The notes beneath the pieces were generated by a model. It made no database searches. It was given only the letters and a program-made list of their open reading frames with translations, and had not been told where the DNA came from. Source: CAZCTO01 sp964501725 (GTDB lineage: Bacteria > Bacillota > Clostridia > Saccharofermentanales > Saccharofermentanaceae). From it: a DNA stretch of 64,000 bases. The translations under genes and the position numbers were made by a program. The stretch lies in NCBI GenBank assembly GCA_964501725.1, contig CAZCTO010000005.1, forward strand, positions 1 to 64,000. The letters run 5' to 3'. This document shows, in pieces, positions 1 through 8,185 of the stretch (position 1 is its first letter; each line of letters starts with the position of its first letter).

Positions 1-53
1 GCAGCTGATTTGTAATCAGCAGGTCATCAGTTCGAGTCTGATAATCGGCTCCA
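1..53 (+). tRNA. tRNA-Thr (anticodon TGT), 3' part only
   Basis: The window opens inside a tRNA. The anticodon arm is visible as stem GCTGA/TCAGC around loop TTTGTAA, which places anticodon TGT at 11-13. It is followed by a T arm with stem ATCAG/CTGAT around TTCGAGT, the 3' acceptor strand, and an encoded CCA at 51-53. The D arm and 5' acceptor strand lie outside the window. TGT reads ACA and related threonine codons. Confidence 0.9.
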
Positions 54-54
54 G

Positions 55-91
55 AAAAAACCTTACAGCCATAGCGGTTGTAAGGTTTTTT
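55..91 (+). terminator. Rho-independent terminator after tRNA-Thr
   Basis: A stem of about 10 bp (CCTTACAGCC pairing with GGTTGTAAGG, one G-T pair) has an A-run before it and a T-run after it. It starts two bases after the tRNA CCA. The flanking A and T runs would let it work in both directions. Confidence 0.85.
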
Positions 92-228
92 GCTTTTGCT
101 CAAAGAGATGGAACCTGTAACTTTTCCCTTCATTTTAGATCCGTCTGCTGAATCCGCGCATCATGCATCCTGGCAATGATAACGTGACGCTTCCACCAGA
201 AGAGGTTAGATTGCAAATTATCCTAAAC

Positions 229-272
229 ATAAAAGCCCTCAGCAAATATCATACCTGCAGAGGACTTTTATT
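229..272 (-). terminator. Probable terminator of the HsdR-N-like gene
   Basis: This is an imperfect inverted repeat, AAAAGCCCTC(A)GC against GC(A)GAGGACTTTT, with a loop of about 15 nt and T-runs on both sides. It lies about 30 bp past the stop codon of the minus-strand gene at 303-1094. Confidence 0.55.
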
Positions 273-302
273 GCGATGGGATATAAAGTCATGCTATCTC
301 AC

Positions 303-1094
303 TTACTCATCAGCCTTAATCGTTGCGGCTTTGGTTGTGTCGGGTTTTGCTTGAGCTTTCATAGCCTTCAGTACCTTCTTCTTTGCATCAATAGCCTTTT
401 CACCGTCAAGGACTTCGCGTTTTATTACTTCCTCTGCTAATATCTGACCGATTTCTTCATTTGATACTTTGATATCACTTGACATTTTTTTAAGCTGCCT
501 GCGGAATACATCAATAATGGGATCGGTAAGAAGTAATTGACCAATGGTAAAGCGATTTACAAGTTGTTTCTGGATATGAAAATCTTCAAGTGAAATCTTG
601 CTTGATTTTGCCATAGCTTCGCGTGTTAAATAATACAGCAACTCAATATCCGCTTGCCTCTTTGTGCTAATTTTTAACAAGTCAAATTCAAATACAAGTT
701 CCGTATTAATTGGTTTTGAAAATACAATTTTATATACTTTCCATGTGATGCTGTTCGTAAGTATTACCCAGTCAATCCCTGCATTAGATCCATAGTCAAC
801 TGTTTGCTTGATTTGCTGTTCTTTGAGATCAATTCCAACGGCTTTAACTTCGATAAGCAATCTTACGTCATTATCCATTTTGATCGCGAGATCGCAGAAG
901 GTGTGCTTAATCGAAAATTCAGAAGTAATCTCTGTATATTTGTCGTATCCAAAAACATCAGAAAGAATATCCATAAGAATAGTAACAGTATCACTCTCAT
1001 TAATGTCCTTGTCCTTTGCTTTTGCAAGAACTGTCTGGAAGCGCTTCACTCCTGTTACAAGCCGATCCTTCACTTTAATTGGAATTGATATCAT
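303..1094 (-). CDS. Orphan HsdR N-terminal-like (PD-(D/E)XK fold) protein
   Basis: This 263-residue protein resembles the N-terminal nuclease domain of type I restriction HsdR subunits and the many stand-alone proteins of that family. Residues around 55-115 show the expected core: an acidic residue in TSEF, Asp in CDLAI, the IEVKA strand (E-x-K), then a Q..V.YG helix and the strand WVILTN. The C-terminal half is helical and charged, with no helicase motifs, so it is not a truncated HsdR translocase. The ATG at 1094 is preferred because GGGGGAGG lies just upstream; a longer reading to 1130 lacks such a site. No HsdM or HsdS gene is nearby. The gene sits next to tRNA-Thr and a GIY-YIG gene, which suggests a small accessory insertion. 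DNA cleavage is not demonstrated; a nucleic-acid-binding role is equally possible. Confidence 0.7.
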   Translation of the reverse strand: MISIPIKVKDRLVTGVKRFQTVLAKAKDKDINESDTVTILMDILSDVFGYDKYTEITSEFSIKHTFCDLAIKMDNDVRLLIEVKAVGIDLKEQQIKQTVDYGSNAGIDWVILTNSITWKVYKIVFSKPINTELVFEFDLLKISTKRQADIELLYYLTREAMAKSSKISLEDFHIQKQLVNRFTIGQLLLTDPIIDVFRRQLKKMSSDIKVSNEEIGQILAEEVIKREVLDGEKAIDAKKKVLKAMKAQAKPDTTKAATIKADE

Positions 1095-1255
1095 GCAAAT
1101 ACCTCCCCCTGGTTTGTGCTTGTCACACATTAGCTATACGAATGTTGCTTTTCTTTACATATTACCGCTTGAATAGAGTCAAGTCCAATAAGTTGGTGTA
1201 ATTCTCTTTCGGCAGTAGGAATGGCTAATAGATTACTTGATCCGAAGAATGTGAT

Positions 1256-2020
1256 TCAAATTGATTGTTTTTGCCAGGACGACTCTTCCGGATTGATTTG
1301 TCTTGGAATGATAAATCCTTCGTTCAATTTAATATCCAAAAGCGGACCGCCGGGAATCCGATTACAAAGATACTTTTCGGGGAATTGATTGACCATCCAA
1401 TTTTCTTTGTTAATTGCGCCGCGTTCACGACGATAATAGATCCGTGTTGTATCCAGAGGGCGGAAAGAGTCAATTGAAATTTTTGAAGAAGTAATTCCGT
1501 TCATTGGAAAAAGAAGTCGATCGCATGGCAATTTGCGTGACCAGTGTTGCATTATTCTTCTTTTGATATTGGTTGAAGTTCCGATGTAGGCGTGTGAGTA
1601 TTGGTCGAGAACCATCAAGTAAAAGCCTTCAACATCATTAACCTGAAACAGGTCAGAGCAGGGCGTGAATTTCTGTTTTTTAACAAATTTGGAGACTTCT
1701 TTTTCAAAATCATTGTGATTGAGGGATGCAAAATACCGCATATTGATGTCAAAGTTTGTCAGGCAGTTTTGGCAATGTTGCTCGATCCATTCCTCAGAAT
1801 ATACATTTGACAGATCATCAATATAGGTATTTGGAAAATAGAGGCGATAGGAAAACGACGTTTTTTTAGATCCCTCAAGGTAGTTATCTCTTGTGAGGGT
1901 TAATTCTTGTTCGTCCGGCCAATGGTTTAACCCAAAATGTTTTACCATACATTTATATCCTTTATACATCGCTGTCTTTGATAAACTGCTCTTCTTTTTC
2001 TTCTTCGATTTCATCGGCAT
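1256..2020 (-). CDS. GIY-YIG nuclease-domain protein
   Basis: Residues around 130-165 carry a GIY-YIG-type core: GFYLMVLD, then AYIGTSTNIKRRIMQHW, with the Arg and His spacing typical of the family. A later Glu-containing helix (near KENWMVNQF) could supply the metal ligand. The first 120 residues have no family I recognise; two Cys (CQNC) occur near residue 83. The start is uncertain. The ATG at 2020 gives a Lys-rich N-terminus but has no ribosome site. An ATG at 1969 begins MYKGYKCMV and overlaps the stop of a small acidic frame by ATGTATAA, which resembles translational coupling. The gene lies downstream of a GH2 gene on the same strand, with no functional link apparent. Its role could be in repair, homing or defence. 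Confidence 0.65.
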   Translation of the reverse strand: MPMKSKKKKKSSLSKTAMYKGYKCMVKHFGLNHWPDEQELTLTRDNYLEGSKKTSFSYRLYFPNTYIDDLSNVYSEEWIEQHCQNCLTNFDINMRYFASLNHNDFEKEVSKFVKKQKFTPCSDLFQVNDVEGFYLMVLDQYSHAYIGTSTNIKRRIMQHWSRKLPCDRLLFPMNGITSSKISIDSFRPLDTTRIYYRRERGAINKENWMVNQFPEKYLCNRIPGGPLLDIKLNEGFIIPRQINPEESSWQKQSI

Positions 2021-2078
2021 CCGTTGAAAAAAAACTTTTCATTAAATCCATATCAAGATACACCGCATTTCTTATCAA
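1962..2078 (-). CDS. Possible small acidic protein overlapping the GIY-YIG start
   Basis: A 38-codon frame starts with TTG at 2078 (or ATG at 2051) and ends in a TAA that overlaps an in-frame ATG of the GIY-YIG gene. The product is hydrophobic at first, then strongly acidic (DADEIEEEKEEQ). It has no family I recognise. The YLDMDLMKSFF segment looks like the start of proteins that open with a YLD-x-D-hydrophobic strand, so it may be the truncated N-terminus of a larger lost gene. The ribosome site is weak. Confidence 0.25.
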   Translation of the reverse strand: MIRNAVYLDMDLMKSFFSTDADEIEEEKEEQFIKDSDV

Positions 2079-2117
2079 ATAATGCGTAATGTTGTCACCC
2101 GTTCTTCCGCACTCCCC

Positions 2118-3833
2118 CTACCCGATCGCCCCGCTCACACTCGCGTTGATCTCCCGGAGGACCTCCTCCGGAATCTTCTCTATCTCTCGGTCATAGGTAA
2201 GAAGGCCGTTCAGTTCGTCCTCAACGTCGGTCAATTGGGTATAGACGGCGGCCGAGAGTCCCTTCGCACGGGCCGGCAGGATCTCTTCTTCATAGAGGCG
2301 CCGATAAGCACGGATCAGTTCCTCGCTCGAAGGAATCCGTTTGTAACCGAAATTCGCATCGTTCCAGGCATGATTTTCGACACGGTAATTGTAGCCGCCG
2401 AATTCCGAGAGGACGACGGCGCGCCCCGAGCGATCTTTTTTGTAGCGGTACGGGTGGAAATAGACGTGGTGACTTTTAAGGTCACCCGCCCCCTGATCGT
2501 GCCATCCGCTGGCGTGGTCGACCGTTCGCGTAGGGTCAAGTTTGCGCACCCACGCCGCGGTTTTCGCTGCGTCAAACTGTCCCCAACCCTCGTTGAACGG
2601 AACCCATGCCGCGATGGATACGACATTGATCAGATGGCGGATCATCGCTTCGAGGTCCTCCTTGTATTGCACGCGGGCCGCGGAATCTTTTCGAGCGAAA
2701 AGCCTGTAATGGCTGTCCTTCATGTGATGGTCGATAAACAGCGGATACGTTATGAGGAGCTTACTGTATATGCCGCCGCCGTTGATCATATCCTGCCAGA
2801 CGAGCATGCCGAGACGGTCGCAGTGATAGTACCACCGGAGCGGCTCGATCTTGATGTGCTTCCGGAGCATATTAAAGCCCATGCTCTTTGCCTTTTGGAT
2901 GTCATGAATCATCGCTTCGTCGGAAGGCGCGGTCAGGAGTCCGTCGGGATAGTACCCCTGATCGAGAAGCCCGTTGTGAAAGAAAGGCCGGTTGTTCAAG
3001 AAAAGCCTCGGGATTCCGTTACTGTCCGGCTCCACAGAGAATTTGCGCATGCCGAAATAGCTTTGCACATGATCCGGGCCGAGACGGATTTTGATGGGGT
3101 AAAGATACGGATCTTCCGGAGACCATGGACGAAAATCGGGCATGGGCAGCTCGGCGACCGTGTTCGTTTTCGCAGCGTAGTCTTTGTCGTTGAGGGTAAT
3201 CGTCGCGGGGAGCTCCCGCTCGGAATGAATCATGATTCGTACGGACTTCGCGTCATAATCGGGCGTGATCCGGAGGTCTTGAACGTAGTTATCCGGAACA
3301 TTCTCGATCCAGACGGTTTGCCAGATTCCGCTCTGCGGCGTGTACCAGATGCCGCCGCGCCTGGACGACTGCTTGCCGCGCGCATGTCCTTTGGTCTCGG
3401 TACCGTCGGTCACGCGAAGAAGAATGGTGAGCGGCTCCGCGACAAAGGGGGGCAGTTCGACGGTAAAGGGCGTAAAGCCGCCCTTATGCGTATATGCCTG
3501 GGCGCCGTTCAGATAGACCGTCGCCTCTTGATCGACCGCTCCGAAATGAAGGAGAGTCCTTCCCTTTTGATAGTCCCGGGAAAGGGTCAGTTCCTTCTTG
3601 TACCAGAGCGTTTGTGTCGGTGAGAGCGTCCTCGACACACCGCTTAACTCACTTTCCGGCGAAAAGGGCACCAAAATCCGTCCGTCGAATGCGTCGGGCA
3701 TCTCCGGCGAATCCATGATGCAATAATCCCAGTATCCGTTGAGGCTCATGAAACTGTCGCGCATAAGTTGCGGACGCGGATACTCCGGGAGAACCTGTTG
3801 AGGATCAAGGGACATTCCCCATTGCGTTTTCAT
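2118..3833 (-). CDS. Glycoside hydrolase family 2 protein
   Basis: This 571-residue cytoplasmic GH2 enzyme has no signal peptide. Its order is a jelly-roll sugar-binding domain (about 25-180), an Ig-like domain (about 180-275) and a TIM barrel (about 275-570). The acid/base Glu is near residue 415 in WVPFNEGWGQ. The nucleophile Glu is near 477 in VLSEFGGY. RKHIKIEPLRWYYHCDRLGMLV is the typical second barrel strand and helix region. Family members hydrolyse beta-galactosides, beta-glucuronides or beta-mannosides; the sequence alone does not choose. An MFS transporter gene lies just upstream on the same strand (gap about 74 bp), so the pair may import and split a small glycoside. Confidence 0.88.
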   Translation of the reverse strand: MKTQWGMSLDPQQVLPEYPRPQLMRDSFMSLNGYWDYCIMDSPEMPDAFDGRILVPFSPESELSGVSRTLSPTQTLWYKKELTLSRDYQKGRTLLHFGAVDQEATVYLNGAQAYTHKGGFTPFTVELPPFVAEPLTILLRVTDGTETKGHARGKQSSRRGGIWYTPQSGIWQTVWIENVPDNYVQDLRITPDYDAKSVRIMIHSERELPATITLNDKDYAAKTNTVAELPMPDFRPWSPEDPYLYPIKIRLGPDHVQSYFGMRKFSVEPDSNGIPRLFLNNRPFFHNGLLDQGYYPDGLLTAPSDEAMIHDIQKAKSMGFNMLRKHIKIEPLRWYYHCDRLGMLVWQDMINGGGIYSKLLITYPLFIDHHMKDSHYRLFARKDSAARVQYKEDLEAMIRHLINVVSIAAWVPFNEGWGQFDAAKTAAWVRKLDPTRTVDHASGWHDQGAGDLKSHHVYFHPYRYKKDRSGRAVVLSEFGGYNYRVENHAWNDANFGYKRIPSSEELIRAYRRLYEEEILPARAKGLSAAVYTQLTDVEDELNGLLTYDREIEKIPEEVLREINASVSGAIG

Positions 3834-3907
3834 AAAAGAATCTCCGTATCGTTACACAGTCTTTTTCGAAAAAAACATCCGATGTGTTGATGCTTTTGGA
3901 ATATGAG

Positions 3908-5191
3908 CTATGCCGTCTCTTTCCGGCGCGAGTGCTTTTTCATGAACCATATCGGGATGAGAATCAGAAGAAGAACAATACCGGAGGCGAGAAAGATCGA
4001 CGGGGTCGGCACGTGCTTTACAACACCCAGATCTATATATGTACTGTCGCTCCCTTTAATCACCATCGATCCGATTGCCGGGCCGATGACCATCGGGAGC
4101 ATGACGGCAAAGATCATACGAATCCCCTGAAAATGACCGACCTTATCGACCGGTGTATTATCACGGATCATCGCCGAGAGTGTTGCGGTTAAGATCATGT
4201 ATCCGGACATCATGACGATGCCGGCGAGGATGACCGGGACAAATGTGCGCGCAAAATAGAGCGAGATCAGACCGGCAAACATGAAGATTGCGGCCGGCAG
4301 AAGGAAACGGAGTTTGCCGGCTTTGTCGATAAAGCGGCCGGCAATGACACTGGCAACAGAAGCTACGATCAGGACTATGCCGAGCACAATCGCATAGTTA
4401 TCAAAGCCGAGGTAGTGCTGCATATAGATGATGAAATACGGCATGAAGACCTGAACAGAGACCGAGAAGAGAAAGAAAGTACATAGCACGATATAGAGCG
4501 TTTTGTTGGCGCGGATGACCGACGGAGAGAATCCGTGCAGGATGTCCCGCAGGAAAGAGCCGGATACCCGGGGCTTGCGCGTCTCTTTTACAAGGAAGAT
4601 CGAAAGAATTCCGGAGACGGAGACGGCCACGCCGAAGATCGAGAAAAAGAGTTGCCACTTTCCGCTTTGTGTCAGCGGATCGAAAGCCCCGAAGATGATA
4701 AGCATCGAGACAAGCGGAAGGATCGAGAGGACAGACTCCGCCCGGCCGCGGTTCTCCGTGGACGTTGTATCCGTAACATAGGCGTTGAATGCGGCGTCAT
4801 TCGCGGAAGATCCGAGAAAGGTCATCACGCAGTCGAGGATAATAACAATGATCGCGGCGGTCGCGGCGGCTTCGGCAAAGGGAAACAGTTCGGCGATCAG
4901 GTCGACGCGAACAAATCCGAATGCGAAAAGGGACGCGCCCCAGAGGAGATTACCGGCGACAAGGAAGATTTTTCGGCGCCCCAACCGGTCCGACAGCGCA
5001 CCGATGAGGAGCGTCGTAAGCGTCGCGACGATCGCGCTTGCGGCGACCATTGCGGCGATGTAATCCGGGTTTGTGGAGATCGTGTTGTAAAGAAAAACAT
5101 TGAAGTACATGTTCTCGATTGTCCAGGCGAATTGCCCGATCAATCCGATCACCAGAAAAGAAGCCCAGACCCGTCCGGTCAATTTCTGCAT
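3908..5191 (-). CDS. MFS transporter
   Basis: This 427-residue polytopic protein has about 12 predicted membrane spans. The MFS loop 2-3 signature appears as GALSDRLGRRKIFLV, and the matching second-half loop as GRFIDKAGKLRF. A long N-terminal half ends in a basic cytoplasmic loop (KETRKPRV), as usual. The C-terminus is short and basic. It lies upstream of the GH2 gene on the same strand, and both could be read from one promoter, so a glycoside or oligosaccharide is a plausible substrate. Drug efflux cannot be excluded. Confidence 0.85.
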   Translation of the reverse strand: MQKLTGRVWASFLVIGLIGQFAWTIENMYFNVFLYNTISTNPDYIAAMVAASAIVATLTTLLIGALSDRLGRRKIFLVAGNLLWGASLFAFGFVRVDLIAELFPFAEAAATAAIIVIILDCVMTFLGSSANDAAFNAYVTDTTSTENRGRAESVLSILPLVSMLIIFGAFDPLTQSGKWQLFFSIFGVAVSVSGILSIFLVKETRKPRVSGSFLRDILHGFSPSVIRANKTLYIVLCTFFLFSVSVQVFMPYFIIYMQHYLGFDNYAIVLGIVLIVASVASVIAGRFIDKAGKLRFLLPAAIFMFAGLISLYFARTFVPVILAGIVMMSGYMILTATLSAMIRDNTPVDKVGHFQGIRMIFAVMLPMVIGPAIGSMVIKGSDSTYIDLGVVKHVPTPSIFLASGIVLLLILIPIWFMKKHSRRKETA

Positions 5192-5240
5192 ACGGAACCC
5201 TCTCTCTGCTATGTGCTACTTTTTTCATTTTATCATAGAG

Positions 5241-5281
5241 AATGGCGGGTGACTCGATAAGCATTTTATGAACCCGCCATT
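5241..5281. promoter_or_regulatory. 10-bp inverted repeat in a 390-bp gap
   Basis: AATGGCGGGT at 5241-5250 pairs perfectly with ACCCGCCATT at 5272-5281 across 21 nt. It lies between the divergent MFS gene and the Thr/Ala-rich protein gene, about 50 bp upstream of the MFS start. No T-run follows, so an operator or leader hairpin is more likely than a terminator. I see nothing else clear in 5192-5581 apart from the strong ribosome site at its end. Confidence 0.4.
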
Positions 5282-5581
5282 TACGAAGTCCGTCCTTTTG
5301 AATCTGACACTATCTCAAATCTGAGCGGTTCCGTAGATTCTGCGGGTTACATTATCTTTCCCGAAATAATTCACGTCTGTTTATGAAAATTTGAAAACAG
5401 TTAATAATTCGGCAATCGTTGAGTCACTGAAAGTTCTTTAGGAGTCTGATATTATCAAGGTAGAGATTGCCAAGCACTTATTATACGCAGAAATAAGCAA
5501 ACGATAAAAAAACAACAGGTATACATCACTTTTTATCTCGATCCGATAACGAGGGGGTTACAGAACAGGGAGGTGATTTGA

Positions 5582-6301
5582 GTGAAAAAAGACCGATCTG
5601 CCCGAATAGCAGCCATCGTGACGATAAGCTTTGCGATACTTCTTGTAATGAGTTTTCGAGTCGTGATCTTTGCCGGAGTAGCCGGATCGGAGGGTACCGA
5701 GGAAACCACAACGACTGCAGCAACGACAACAACAGCCGCCACAACTACTGCAATTATCGTAGGTGATTTGGACTTTCTGGCAGGAGCTTGGGTTGCGCAA
5801 GGCGGTGTAATCGGCGAGACTACCCCTACTGCCGCAACAACGGCGGCTGAGGAAACCGCGGCACCGACGACGGCTGAGACAACCGCGGCACCGACCACCG
5901 CCGCGACCACAAAAAAAGCTCCGAATAGCACGACCGCAGCAACAACTGCTGCACCCACCACAACCGCCGCATCGACGACAACGGAAACAACGACCGAAGT
6001 AACAGAAGCTGCAACTCAAAAAGCTACAGAATCTGAAGCCGCCGCTAAAGCGACCGAGGCGGCCCAAACCTCTCAAACCGAAACTTCTGCACTCCTGCCG
6101 GCAGTATCGGAAAAACTTGATCCGGATAATTCAAATCAATGTATACTCTGGATTATTCTCATCCTGTTGATTCTTTTCCTGATCTTTCTTCTTCTTTTCT
6201 TCCTTTATCGCAAAAAGAAACGTAAGGAAGAAGAGGAAGAGGACGAAGAGGACGAACCGTCTGAAGATGCATTCAGTGATAACGGGACTTCCGATCCATA
6301 G
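5582..6301 (+). CDS. Thr/Ala-rich low-complexity membrane-anchored protein
   Basis: This 239-residue protein starts with GTG after a strong AGGGAGGTGAT ribosome site. It has one N-terminal membrane segment (about 8-32), which may be a signal anchor. A long Thr/Ala/Glu-rich region follows (about 38-155), built from ATTTAAT- and APTTAET-like repeats broken by a short hydrophobic insert (VGDLDFLAGAWVAQGG, near 62-77). A second strong membrane segment lies near 185-208, then a KKKRK stop-transfer and a very acidic tail (EEEEEDEEDE). This resembles a wall-spanning stalk with a C-terminal anchor. The Thr-rich part could be glycosylated or simply a spacer. A terminator follows directly. No function can be assigned. 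Confidence 0.75.
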   Translation: MKKDRSARIAAIVTISFAILLVMSFRVVIFAGVAGSEGTEETTTTAATTTTAATTTAIIVGDLDFLAGAWVAQGGVIGETTPTAATTAAEETAAPTTAETTAAPTTAATTKKAPNSTTAATTAAPTTTAASTTTETTTEVTEAATQKATESEAAAKATEAAQTSQTETSALLPAVSEKLDPDNSNQCILWIILILLILFLIFLLLFFLYRKKKRKEEEEEDEEDEPSEDAFSDNGTSDP

Positions 6302-6334
6302 ACTAAAAATACGTGTTCTTTTCCATTGAGCTTC

Positions 6335-6386
6335 TCGAAGGCCGTGTCGAAACCCTCATACGACACGGCTTTTGTCTGTTTTTTTC
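6335..6386 (+). terminator. Rho-independent terminator after the Thr/Ala-rich gene
   Basis: GCCGTGTCG (6341-6349) pairs perfectly with CGACACGGC (6361-6369) across 11 nt, and T-rich sequence follows to 6386. It stands between the convergent Thr/Ala-rich and ABC-F genes. Confidence 0.9.
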
Positions 6387-6402
6387 ATATCCCTTCCATC
6401 CC

Positions 6403-7956
6403 TTACAACTTCAGCGCCCATTCCCTGGCATCCCAGATCCCGGTAACGATATCTTCATAGAATTCCGGTTCATGGCACACCATCAGGATGGTGCCGGTGT
6501 ATTCGATGAGGGCTGATTTTAGGACATCCTTAGCGACAACATCGAGGTGGTTCGTGGGCTCGTCGAGGACCAGAAGATTGTGCTTCCGGTTCATGAGTTT
6601 ACAGAGGCGCAACTTGGCCTGTTCGCCGCCGCTTAAGACGGAGACTTTGCTCTCGATGTGTTTATTGGTGAGACCGCAGCGCGCGAGGGCGCCCCGGAGT
6701 TCGGAGATACTCATATACGGGAATTCATCACCGAGAGATTCAAGACAGGTGCGGCTTTTGTCATGGGCAGATTCCTGCTCGAAATAGCCGATCGAGAGGT
6801 AATCTCCCTGCGTATGCTCTCCTGAAAGAGCGGGCGTAAGGCCGAGAAGGCTTTTGAGGAGAGTGGTCTTGCCGATGCCGTTGGCGCCGACAAGGGATAT
6901 TTTCTGACCTCGTTCCAGGAGCAGATCGATCGGTTTACTCAGGGGTTCGTCGTAGCCGATCACAAGGCCCCGGGCATCAAAGATGACGCGGCCGGGAGCA
7001 CGGTCGGATCGAAAAGCAAAAACAGGCACCGGGCGTTCTTTTTCGAGCTCGATCACATCCATTTTGTCGATCTTTTTCTGTCGGCTCATTGCCATGTTCC
7101 GGGTGGATACACGGGCTTTGTTGCGGGCGACAAAATCCTTGAGGCTGGCAATTTCCTGTTGCTGGCGCTCATAGGCATCTTCTTTTTGCGACTTCTGCAC
7201 TTCATAAACTTCGAGGAAATGGTTGTAATCGCCGGCAAAACGTTCCAGGTGACAGTTGCTCACATGGTAAACCACGTTGATGACACTGTTCATAAAAGAG
7301 ACATCGTGGGAAATCAGTATAAAGGCGTTCTCGTAATTCAGCAGATACTGCTTGAGCCATGAGATGTGATCTTCATCCAGATAATTGGTGGGCTCGTCCA
7401 GGAGAAGAATATCCGGTTTTTCGAGCAGGAGCTTGGCGAGAAGTACCTTGGTACGCTGGCCTCCGCTCAGGGCGGTTACGTCCGTGTCAAGGCCGAAAGC
7501 GGATAAGCCGAGCGCCCCGGCGATCTCTTCGATTTTGGCGTCCATGAGGAAAAAATCGCTGTGCTCGATCTGGGTCTGCAGTTCGCCCATCTCTTCCATC
7601 AGGTCCGCCATCGCGTCTTCGTCGGCCTGCCCCAGAAGCGTATAGATCTCTTCGAGGCGTGCCTGCTTACGGTTCAGATGATCGAATGCCTGGGCAAGGA
7701 TGTCGCGGATGGAAAGGCCCTTAGTCAGTGTTGTGTGTTGATCCAGATAACCGGACTCGATGCCCCTGGACCATTGAATGGAGCCTTCATCGGGAATCAG
7801 ATGATTCGTGATAATATTCATGAAGGTCGATTTGCCTTCTCCGTTGGCGCCGACCAGACCGATATGTTCTCCCCGGTTCAGACGAAACGATATATTCTCG
7901 AAAATCGCGCGATCGCCGAAACCGTGGCTCAATTGTTCAACAGTAAGAAGACTCAT
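6403..7956 (-). CDS. ABC-F family ATPase
   Basis: This 517-residue soluble protein has two ABC ATPase domains and no membrane spans. Domain 1 has Walker A GANGEGKST (about 37-45), signature LSGGQ and Walker B ILLLDEPTNYLDE. Domain 2 has Walker A GANGIGKTT, signature LSGGEQAKLRL and Walker B LLVLDEPTNHLD. A charged linker of about 80 residues lies between them (VYEVQKSQKEDAYERQQQ). This is the ABC-F layout of ribosome-associated translation factors (EttA, Uup, YbiT/YkpA types). The NHLD and NYLD motifs are typical. Antibiotic-resistance members exist, but nothing here points to resistance, and the length matches the housekeeping types. The gene is probably monocistronic. Confidence 0.9.
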   Translation of the reverse strand: MSLLTVEQLSHGFGDRAIFENISFRLNRGEHIGLVGANGEGKSTFMNIITNHLIPDEGSIQWSRGIESGYLDQHTTLTKGLSIRDILAQAFDHLNRKQARLEEIYTLLGQADEDAMADLMEEMGELQTQIEHSDFFLMDAKIEEIAGALGLSAFGLDTDVTALSGGQRTKVLLAKLLLEKPDILLLDEPTNYLDEDHISWLKQYLLNYENAFILISHDVSFMNSVINVVYHVSNCHLERFAGDYNHFLEVYEVQKSQKEDAYERQQQEIASLKDFVARNKARVSTRNMAMSRQKKIDKMDVIELEKERPVPVFAFRSDRAPGRVIFDARGLVIGYDEPLSKPIDLLLERGQKISLVGANGIGKTTLLKSLLGLTPALSGEHTQGDYLSIGYFEQESAHDKSRTCLESLGDEFPYMSISELRGALARCGLTNKHIESKVSVLSGGEQAKLRLCKLMNRKHNLLVLDEPTNHLDVVAKDVLKSALIEYTGTILMVCHEPEFYEDIVTGIWDAREWALKL

Positions 7957-8185
7957 TTGTGAAACCTCATGCTTATAGGAGTGGTGCGAAAACAGAACCC
8001 ATCATAACAGAGGAAGGCCGGGTTTGTCTCTAGGAATATCGCGAAAAAAGGGGCTGTATGATTAAAAAATATCTGGTTTTTGAGCCTTTGCCAATCGGAA
8101 AACCACCCATTCGATGATCATTCCGTATACTACGCCGATCAGAAACCCGACAGCGTCAAAGAAATAAAATCTGCATAAAAATGAG

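Noticed and set aside
1..2020. A full type I restriction system
   Set aside because: Only an HsdR N-terminal-like protein is present; no helicase, HsdM or HsdS.
2082..3623. Long plus-strand frame of 513 codons opposite the GH2 gene
   Set aside because: It is antisense to a GH2 gene with both catalytic Glu motifs intact, has no ribosome site and an odd Val/Arg/Asp composition with no domain.
4535..5260. Plus-strand frame of 241 codons opposite the MFS gene
   Set aside because: Antisense of a clear membrane protein; the product is charged low-complexity with no family.
5700..6010. ACAACGACN repeats, considered as a separate DNA repeat element
   Set aside because: They are the codons of the Thr/Ala-rich stalk and stay in frame throughout.
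6403..7956. Antibiotic resistance by the ABC-F protein
   Set aside because: Length, linker and NYLD/NHLD motifs match housekeeping types; nothing in the sequence points to a resistance subgroup.
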